A stretch of DNA of 11,697 nucleotides from an uncultured Caulobacteraceae bacterium (GTDB lineage Bacteria; Pseudomonadota; Alphaproteobacteria; Caulobacterales; Caulobacteraceae), in assembly GCA_946480495.1 (NCBI GenBank), contig CAMLKO010000019.1, forward strand, positions 1 to 11,697, in the 5' to 3' direction. The position numbers and the translations under genes were made by a program. Below the pieces are notes generated by a model that saw only the letters and a list, made by a program, of their open reading frames with translations, ran no database searches and was not told where the DNA came from. Shown piece after piece: positions 7,688 to 11,697 of this stretch (within the stretch, counting starts at the first letter, position 1; the number at the start of each line of letters is the position of its first letter).

Positions 7688-7716
7688 AGGCCCCGCGCCG
7701 TGGGGCCGCGGGGCCT
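7688..7716. terminator. GC-rich hairpin between convergent P450 and entericidin-like genes
   Basis: AGGCCCCGC (7688-7696) and GCGGGGCCT (7708-7716) are a perfect 9-bp inverted repeat with an 11-base loop, starting 11 bases after the P450 stop. There is no real T tract on either strand, so it may terminate both convergent genes with Rho help or act as an mRNA 3' end stabiliser. A second, weaker stem (GAGGCGG 7721-7727 with CCGCCTC 7746-7752) follows. Together they fill the gap before the entericidin-like stop codon. Confidence 0.5.
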
Positions 7717-7766
7717 TGTGGAGGCGGTCCGTCGGGGGAGACCGGCCGCCTCGGCGCTCGCACGCT

Positions 7767-7904
7767 CTAGTGCGTCGCGTCGTTGGCCGTGTCGCTCACG
7801 GCGTTGCCGGCGGCCTGCACGTCCTGGCCCGCGCCGGCGATGGTGTGGCAGGCGGCGGTGGCCAGACCGGCGGCGATAACGGCGATGATGATCAGCTTGC
7901 GCAT
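7767..7904 (-). CDS. Entericidin A/B family small lipoprotein
   Basis: A 45-residue frame that is easily missed for its size. It starts MRKLIIIAVIAAGL, continues ATAAC with a lipobox-like cysteine at residue 19, and then reads TIAGAGQDVQAAGNAVSDTA (21-40) before ending NDATH. The segment after the cysteine, C-x-T-[IV]-AGAG-x-D-[IV]-QAAG-x-AVSDTA, is the hallmark of entericidin EcnA/EcnB proteins. These are small envelope lipoproteins first described in enteric bacteria as a toxin/antidote pair linked to stationary-phase lysis; single copies are common in Alphaproteobacteria with unclear function. The -3 position of the lipobox is Thr, slightly off consensus. No partner gene is visible. An exact EcfG-type promoter sits 35 bases upstream, overlapping the end of phyK, so expression under general stress is predicted. 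Upstream GGGAG (on the - strand, about 7912-7916) is a plausible ribosome binding site. Confidence 0.88.
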   Translation of the reverse strand: MRKLIIIAVIAAGLATAACHTIAGAGQDVQAAGNAVSDTANDATH

Positions 7905-7938
7905 GGCGCGTCTCCCAAGGCGTGAAACTCGACAGCGG

Positions 7939-7963
7939 AACGCCGCGCGCCGGTCTAGGTTCC
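7939..7963 (-). promoter_or_regulatory. EcfG/SigT-type promoter for the entericidin-like gene
   Basis: Reading the - strand, GGAAC (7963-7959), a 16-base spacer, then CGTT (7942-7939) matches the general-stress sigma factor consensus exactly. The -35 box lies in the last codons of phyK (GGA ACC TAG, Gly-Thr-stop). Predicted transcription would start about seven bases further on, around 7932, giving a leader of about 28 bases before the ATG at 7904. Confidence 0.75.
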
Positions 7964-9616
7964 GGCCTCGGGATTGGGGAAGGTCAGCCGCACCGTCATG
8001 CCGCCCGCGTCATTGGGCTCGAAGTAGGCCTGACCCCGCAGCTGGCGCGCAAAGGCGGTCATCAGGGTGCGTCCGACGCCCGGCGTCATCTCGCCGGACG
8101 AGGGCGCGCCGCCCCGGTCCGTGATGGCGAGCTCGGCCTCCGGACCGCGCACGGTGAAGTCGACCGTTAGCTCTCCGCCCCCGCCGTCGAAGGCGTGCTT
8201 CTGGGCGTTGGTGACCGCTTCCACCGCAAAGAGGGCGAGCGGCGCCAGCTTGTCCGGGTCGATGACCAACGGGTCGGCGTGCACCTGCGTCTTGATCGTC
8301 CCGTGCGGTTCGCCGTCGCCGGTGAGCAGCTGCGCGGTCAGCTCCTCGAGGAAGGGCCGCATGTCCACGCGCTTGAGGTCCGGCCCCTGGTAGAGGGCGC
8401 GGTAGATCAGCGCCAGCGCCCCGATCCGCTGGCGGGTGTCGCTCATCGCGAGCCGCGCGGCCGGGTCGCCCAGCGCCCGCTGCTGCATGTTCAGCAGGGA
8501 CGAGATGACCTGCAGGTTGTTCTTCACCCGGTGATGGATCTCGCGCATCAGCGCGTCCTTCTGGCCGAGCGAGTCCCGCAGCGAGGCGTCGCGCGCCACG
8601 ATGGTCTCGGCCATCTCGCCCAGCGTATCGGCGAGGTCGCGGATCTCCGGCGGGGCCTTTTCGGCCTGCACCGGGCGCACGGTGAAGCGGCCGCGCGCAT
8701 AGATGGCGGCGATCCGCTGCAGGTAGGCGATCCAGCGCACCACGCCCCGCTCGGTCGCATACAGCACCGCGCCCAGCGCCAGCAGGAAGGCCAGCAGCGG
8801 GAAGACGATCCCCGACAGCGGGTTCAGCCAGGCCCAGGAGAGGATGCTGCGCGTCGGCGCCGAGAGCACCACGAACACGTCGCGCCGGACCAGCGGGGCC
8901 GCCGAATAGACCCGCCGCGCATTGCGCTGGTCGCGCTGGTATTCGACCGCTCCGCCGCGGTCGACGGACTTTTGCACCAGATCGGTCAGGCTCGGCGGGA
9001 AGGCCCGTTGATCGGTCACGCTGAGGTAGTTTCCCTGCCGGTCCACCACCGCCACCTCCGCGCCCGCCGGCAGGGTGCGGTCGGTGAGTTCGGGGCGCAG
9101 GCTGGCCAGGGTGATCACCGCCCCCAGCGCGCCGTCGAAGCCCACCTTCGGATCGTCGGTGCGCATGGCCGCCAGCAGCGCCGGCTCGTTGGCGTAGGGC
9201 ACGCCCGGCTGGCTGGTCACCACCAGGTCCTGCTCGCCGCGCTTGAGCGTCTCGAACCAGGGCCTTGCCGAGCGCAGCGGGTCGGCCGGCACGCTCGCCG
9301 CCGCGCAGGCCACGCGGCCGCGCCGGTCGAAGCGGATCAGGTTGGCGTAGCCGGAGATGTGATGGGTCACCTGCGCCAGCCGCTGGGCGCACTCAAAACC
9401 CACCGAGGCGGGCGCGAGGGTCTCCAGCAGGACGGAGGCGGCTTCCATCCGCGCGCGGGCGCCGGCGGCGCTGCGCTGGGCGGCGGCTTCCAGGCTCGCC
9501 TGGCGCTCGACGCCTTCGCGCCGGAAGGCGAGCACCGACTGGCTGGCGCCGAGGATGAGGACGGGGAGAAGGGCGGCGGCGAGGGCTACGCCCAGACGCA
9601 CCCGGATGGTGGTCAT
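7955..9616 (-). CDS. phyK: PhyK-like sensor histidine kinase (HisKA_2 / HWE-like)
   Basis: Predicted membrane kinase that phosphorylates PhyR in response to stress. Numbered from ATG 9616 (553 residues): membrane helix about 10-30, a periplasmic sensor domain about 31-265, second helix about 268-288, a linker resembling HAMP (about 290-340), then a HisKA_2 dimerisation box MREIHHRVKNNLQVISSLL with phospho-accepting His361, and an ATPase domain with N-box VEAVTNAQKHAF (466-477, Asn470), DRGGAP (500-505) and GVGRTLM (513-519). The ExHHRxKNN box is typical of kinases that work with PhyR. Its position downstream of nepR-sigT is the same as phyK in C. crescentus. A GTG at 9647-9649 overlaps the sigT stop as GTGA and would add 11 residues; I prefer the ATG, which has a G-rich site just upstream and a better signal-anchor, but the GTG is possible. 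Either way it is in the sigT operon. Confidence 0.9.
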   Translation of the reverse strand: MTTIRVRLGVALAAALLPVLILGASQSVLAFRREGVERQASLEAAAQRSAAGARARMEAASVLLETLAPASVGFECAQRLAQVTHHISGYANLIRFDRRGRVACAAASVPADPLRSARPWFETLKRGEQDLVVTSQPGVPYANEPALLAAMRTDDPKVGFDGALGAVITLASLRPELTDRTLPAGAEVAVVDRQGNYLSVTDQRAFPPSLTDLVQKSVDRGGAVEYQRDQRNARRVYSAAPLVRRDVFVVLSAPTRSILSWAWLNPLSGIVFPLLAFLLALGAVLYATERGVVRWIAYLQRIAAIYARGRFTVRPVQAEKAPPEIRDLADTLGEMAETIVARDASLRDSLGQKDALMREIHHRVKNNLQVISSLLNMQQRALGDPAARLAMSDTRQRIGALALIYRALYQGPDLKRVDMRPFLEELTAQLLTGDGEPHGTIKTQVHADPLVIDPDKLAPLALFAVEAVTNAQKHAFDGGGGELTVDFTVRGPEAELAITDRGGAPSSGEMTPGVGRTLMTAFARQLRGQAYFEPNDAGGMTVRLTFPNPEAGT

Positions 9617-9645
9617 CGGCCCCCAGTACGGCCGCCGCAGGCGTG

Positions 9646-10260
9646 TCACCGGACGGTGCTCAGGCGCTCCGCATCAGCAAGGATCGAGCGCATCGCATCG
9701 CCTGCGGAGAGGCCGTCGCGATCGTAGGACCCTTCTTCCAGGATGGATTGCAGCGCCTTGCGCGCCCGGCTGACGCGGCTCTTCACCGTGCCGACGGCGC
9801 AGCCGCAGATATCGGCGGCTTCTTCGTAGGCGAACCCGCCCGCGCCGACCAGGATGAGCGCTTCGCGCTGTTCGGGCGGCAGCATGGCCAGACCCTGGCG
9901 CAGCTCGTCGAGCGCGACGGGCGCCTCGGGGTCGTCGACAGCCACCAGGGTGCGTTCGGCCGCCTCCTGGTCGAGCTGGCTCTGGCGCCAGGAACGGCGC
10001 TTCTCGGAGTAGAACTGGTTGCGCAGGATCATGAAGGTCCAGGCCTTCATGTTGGTCCCGAGCTGGAAGGAAGCCCGCGCGTCCCAGGCCTTCATCATGG
10101 CGTCCTGCGCCAGGTCGTCGGCGGCGGTGGGATCGCCGGTCAGCGTTCTGGCGAAGGCGCGAAGATGCGGGATCAGCGCGACGAGCTCCTTCTTGAAGAT
10201 GTTGTCGCGATCGGGGGTGTTGGCCGGCCTTGCGGCGCTGGTCGTTGCTTCCTCGCCCAT
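9646..10260 (-). CDS. sigT: General stress response ECF sigma factor EcfG (SigT)
   Basis: A 204-residue ECF sigma factor of the EcfG group, which directs RNA polymerase to general-stress promoters. Region 2 covers about residues 28-90 (PHLRAFARTLTGDPTAADDLAQDAMMKAWD, then TNMKAWTFMILRNQFYSEKRR), and region 4 about 120-172 (LPPEQREALILVGAGGFAYEEAA, then helix-turn-helix residues CAVGTVKSRVSRARKAL). The sequence is very close to what I recall of C. crescentus SigT. A tail of about 30 residues follows region 4. The ATG at 10258-10260 is three bases after the nepR stop, with GGGAG in the last nepR codons, so the two are likely translationally coupled, keeping sigma and anti-sigma in proportion. 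Its stop overlaps a possible phyK GTG start. The operon is preceded by its own type of promoter, so positive autoregulation is predicted. Confidence 0.96.
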   Translation of the reverse strand: MGEEATTSAARPANTPDRDNIFKKELVALIPHLRAFARTLTGDPTAADDLAQDAMMKAWDARASFQLGTNMKAWTFMILRNQFYSEKRRSWRQSQLDQEAAERTLVAVDDPEAPVALDELRQGLAMLPPEQREALILVGAGGFAYEEAADICGCAVGTVKSRVSRARKALQSILEEGSYDRDGLSAGDAMRSILADAERLSTVR

Positions 10261-10263
10261 GGC

Positions 10264-10449
10264 TCAGGCGTCTCCCGAGGCGCGGTCGGCGCGGCGGAGG
10301 ATGTCGAGAAACTCATCGGGCACCGGCTCGTTGACGACTTCGTCGAACATCTGACGAAGCTTCACGCCGATGGCTTGTTGGCGCAGACGCGCTTCGTCGA
10401 GCGCGGCGGAACCCTTGCGACGTTGGTCCATGGTGCGTTGTTCGATCAT
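10264..10449 (-). CDS. nepR: Anti-sigma factor NepR
   Basis: Small anti-sigma factor that binds EcfG in unstressed cells and is removed by phosphorylated PhyR. The NepR core is clear: IGVKLRQMFDEVVNEPVPDEFLDILRRAD, with the family's EP-[IV]-PD turn between two helices. I place the start at ATG 10449 (61 residues), with ATG 10431 (55 residues) as an alternative, because the predicted EcfG promoter at 10535-10511 would start transcripts near 10504; the frame is open as far as 10683 but those upstream codons would lie in or before the promoter. Neither start has a strong ribosome binding site. The stop at 10266-10264 is three bases from the sigT start. It is divergent from phyR, the arrangement seen in many Alphaproteobacteria. 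Confidence 0.93.
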   Translation of the reverse strand: MIEQRTMDQRRKGSAALDEARLRQQAIGVKLRQMFDEVVNEPVPDEFLDILRRADRASGDA

Positions 10450-10510
10450 GTCTTCGGCGTCCGGTTCGGGCGCCTGCCCCCTGGTGGAAATGCGACTGAC
10501 TTGACCGCTC

Positions 10511-10535
10511 AACGTGGCAGACCTTCTCTGGTTCC
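10511..10535 (-). promoter_or_regulatory. EcfG/SigT-type promoter for nepR-sigT-phyK
   Basis: On the - strand GGAAC (10535-10531), a 16-base spacer and CGTT (10514-10511) match the EcfG consensus exactly. Predicted start is near 10504, about 55 bases before the nepR ATG at 10449. This would make the sigma factor operon self-activating once NepR is removed. Confidence 0.8.
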
Positions 10536-10576
10536 CTGCAAAGGTCATATGATGATGGCCCAACGGCTCTGCAAAC

Positions 10577-10588
10577 GGAACCGGTTCC
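10577..10588. repeat. Palindrome built from two opposed EcfG -35 boxes
   Basis: GGAACCGGTTCC is a perfect 12-bp palindrome in the phyR/nepR divergent region. The left half is the -35 box of the phyR promoter. The right half is a GGAAC on the opposite strand (10588-10584), which has a CGTT at 10565-10562 after an 18-base spacer, two longer than at the four exact promoters, so it is a weaker candidate second promoter for nepR. It might instead be a binding site for a dimeric regulator. Confidence 0.5.
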
Positions 10589-10601
10589 ATTGCGGCGCGT
10601 T
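10577..10601 (+). promoter_or_regulatory. EcfG/SigT-type promoter for phyR
   Basis: GGAAC (10577-10581), a 16-base spacer and CGTT (10598-10601) on the + strand match the EcfG consensus exactly. Predicted start is near 10608, giving a leader of about 74 bases before the phyR ATG at 10682. The -35 box is one half of a 12-bp palindrome. Confidence 0.8.
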
Positions 10602-10681
10602 GGGCGAGGTGTGAGGGGTTCGCGCCGCCGCATGCGGCTGTGCGCCCTGTTTTGTCGAGGACCTTGAGTACGGGAGGGGTC

Positions 10682-11482
10682 ATGAGTCTTCTTGCCCGAT
10701 TGGCGCCGCATCTGCCCTACGTCCGCAGGTACGCCCGCGCGCTCACCGGTGATCAGACCACCGGCGACCACTATGTGCGCGTGGCGCTTGAGGCGTTGGC
10801 CGCCGGCGAGCGATCGCTCGAAGAAAGCTATTCGCCGCGCGTGGCGCTCTATCACGTGTTCCACGCCATCTGGTGCAGCTCCGGCGCGCAGCTCGAGGAT
10901 CGCAAGGACGATCTGCCCTCGCCGCCCGAGGATGCGTCCCAGCGGCTGATGCGCATCGCGCCGCGCTCGCGCCAGGCCTTCCTGCTGACGGCGCTCGAAG
11001 GGTTCACCCCCGCCGAGGCCGCGCAGATCCTCGACGCCGACTTCGCCGAGGTCGAACGCCTGATCGCCGAGGCCCAGGCCGAGATCGACGCGGAACTCGC
11101 CACCGACGTCCTCATCATCGAGGACGAGCCGGTGATCGCCGCCGACATCGAGGCGCTGGTCCGGGAGCTCGGCCACAACGTCATCGACATCGCCGCCACC
11201 CGCGGCGAGGCGGTCGAGGCGGTGGCCCGCAAGACGCCGGGCCTCGTCCTGGCCGACATCCAGCTGGCCGACGGCTCGTCGGGCATCGATGCGGTCAAGG
11301 ACATCCTGCAGCGGCTGGACGTGCCGGTGATCTTCATCACCGCCTTCCCCGAGCGGCTTTTGACCGGCGAGCGGCCGGAGCCCACCTTCCTGATCACCAA
11401 GCCCTTCCAGCCGGAGACGGTGAAGGCGGCGATCGGCCAGGCGCTCTTCTTCCACCCGCGCAAGACCCGCAAGGCGGCCTAG
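10682..11482 (+). CDS. phyR: Response regulator PhyR (anti-anti-sigma factor)
   Basis: A 266-residue regulator with an N-terminal sigma-like domain (about 1-138) and a C-terminal receiver domain (about 142-260). When phosphorylated, the sigma-like part is released and captures NepR, freeing EcfG. Visible features: MSLLARLAPHLPYVRRYARALTG at the start, region-4-like RIAPRSRQAFLLTALEGFTPAEAA (91-114), receiver VLIIEDEPVIAADIEALV with Glu147/Asp148, phospho-acceptor Asp192 in LADIQLADG, Thr220 in FITAFPERLL (the PhyR-type variant of the receiver's beta4-alpha4 region) and Lys240 in ITKPF. The sequence is nearly identical to what I remember of C. crescentus PhyR. The start at ATG 10682 follows a strong GGGAGG (10672-10677) and fits the family start; an upstream in-frame ATG at 10640 would add 14 non-homologous residues. 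Its TAG stop shares a base with the promoter of the next gene. Confidence 0.97.
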   Translation: MSLLARLAPHLPYVRRYARALTGDQTTGDHYVRVALEALAAGERSLEESYSPRVALYHVFHAIWCSSGAQLEDRKDDLPSPPEDASQRLMRIAPRSRQAFLLTALEGFTPAEAAQILDADFAEVERLIAEAQAEIDAELATDVLIIEDEPVIAADIEALVRELGHNVIDIAATRGEAVEAVARKTPGLVLADIQLADGSSGIDAVKDILQRLDVPVIFITAFPERLLTGERPEPTFLITKPFQPETVKAAIGQALFFHPRKTRKAA

Positions 11483-11506
11483 GAACGGCGCCGTCAGGCC
11501 CGCGTT
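11482..11506 (+). promoter_or_regulatory. EcfG/SigT-type promoter for the DUF1328-like gene
   Basis: GGAAC (11482-11486), a 16-base spacer and CGTT (11503-11506) match the EcfG consensus exactly. The first G of the -35 box is the last base of the phyR stop codon. Predicted start is about 11512-11514, only about 25 bases before the ATG at 11537. Confidence 0.75.
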
Positions 11507-11528
11507 TTCCTTCCGATAAGGAAGGAGA
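11506..11528 (+). promoter_or_regulatory. Inverted repeat covering the DUF1328 ribosome binding site
   Basis: TCCTTCC (11508-11514) and GGAAGGA (11520-11526) form a perfect 7-bp stem with loop GATAA; a T-G and a T-A pair can extend it to nine. The right arm is the ribosome binding site of the following gene (GGAAGGAG, 11520-11527). In RNA that contains both arms the site would be hidden. A transcript starting at the predicted EcfG start would lose most of the left arm. Confidence 0.4.
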
Positions 11529-11536
11529 CCTTCGTC

Positions 11537-11697
11537 ATGCTCGGTTGGACCATCCTCTTCGCGATCCTTGCGATCGCCGCGGGCTGGCTGGGCTTGAGTC
11601 TGGCCGGCGCGGCCGCCGCGATCGCCAAGGTCCTGTTCTTCACCTTCCTGGCGCTGCTGGTCGTCAGCTTCGTGATCCGCGCCCTGCGCGGGCAGTC
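11537..11697 (+). CDS. DUF1328-family small membrane protein (3' end beyond window)
   Basis: An open frame of 53 codons that runs off the window edge. It begins MLGWTILFAILAIAAGWLGL, continues SLAGAAAAIAKVLFFTFLAL and ends LVVSFVIRALRGQ at the edge. This is the two-helix pattern of the DUF1328/UPF0391 family (MLRWAL..., a G-x-AGAAAGIAK-[IV]-LFF core, then a second helix and a short basic tail), usually about 55-60 residues, so only a few codons should be missing. Function is unknown; it is predicted to sit in the inner membrane. GGAAGGAG at 11520-11527 is a strong ribosome binding site nine bases upstream. An exact EcfG-type promoter lies between phyR and this gene, so induction by general stress is inferred. 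Confidence 0.85.
   Translation, partial: MLGWTILFAILAIAAGWLGLSLAGAAAAIAKVLFFTFLALLVVSFVIRALRGQ

Noticed and set aside
8195..9727. A 510-codon + strand frame opposite phyK, and the 438-codon + strand frame at 3743-5059 across ynbE, ydbL and cysQ
   Set aside because: The first is antisense to a kinase with all its motifs and the second runs through three recognised genes; both translate to low-complexity sequence without domains.
9991..10020. GGAAC inside sigT on the + strand
   Set aside because: The nearest GTT is more than 20 bases away, so the spacing is wrong for an EcfG promoter.
10408..10424. GGAAC followed by CGTT inside nepR on the + strand
   Set aside because: The spacer is only eight bases, far too short for a promoter.
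1..11697. tRNA or rRNA genes, CRISPR arrays, insertion sequences or prophage genes
   Set aside because: I found no cloverleaf-like, direct-repeat-array or transposase/integrase signal; coding density and composition are uniform.

Overview
The window is GC-rich (roughly 70 %) with tightly packed genes. Several proteins closely resemble what I remember of Caulobacter crescentus: ChpT, PhyR, NepR, SigT and a PhyK-like kinase. This points to the chromosome of a member of the Caulobacteraceae (Caulobacter, Phenylobacterium or a relative; Alphaproteobacteria). I see no tRNA, rRNA, CRISPR array, transposase, att site or compositional break, so this looks like core chromosome.

Layout, left to right. 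(1) 1-519 is the C-terminal end of an amidase-signature protein. (2) 557-4244 is a ydbH-ynbE-ydbL operon: a 1019-residue AsmA-like protein, a short lipoprotein and a small exported protein, the predicted bridge for moving phospholipid between inner and outer membrane. (3) 4241-5008 (-) is cysQ, overlapping ydbL tail to tail; a 12-bp perfect inverted repeat inside its 3' end may terminate the ydb operon. (4) 5056-5739 is chpT, the phosphotransferase of the CckA-ChpT-CtrA cell-cycle relay, converging with a PaiB-like FMN-binding protein (5711-6322, -) that is divergent from a cytochrome P450 (6394-7677, +). (5) 7767-11697 is a general stress response (GSR) island: a 45-residue entericidin-like lipoprotein (-), phyK (-), sigT/ecfG (-), nepR (-), divergent phyR (+), and a DUF1328-type small membrane protein (+) cut by the window edge.

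How the GSR genes work together (established for the families): PhyK phosphorylates PhyR; PhyR~P uses its sigma-like domain to pull NepR off the sigma factor; free SigT/EcfG then transcribes promoters of the GGAAC-N16-CGTT type. By eye I find four exact copies of that pattern, all with the same 16-base spacer and all in this island: one before nepR-sigT-phyK, one before phyR, and one on each flank before the entericidin-like and DUF1328 genes. The two flanking promoters overlap the stop codons of phyK and phyR. The island therefore looks like a self-amplifying switch packaged with two small envelope effectors.

Most genes belong to known systems. What seems less described is the regulatory fine structure: flanking effector promoters, a palindrome formed by -35 boxes in the divergent region, a hairpin covering the DUF1328 ribosome binding site, and the terminator-like hairpin inside cysQ. 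No gap between genes exceeds 300 bases; the longest is 10450-10681 and holds the divergent promoters.
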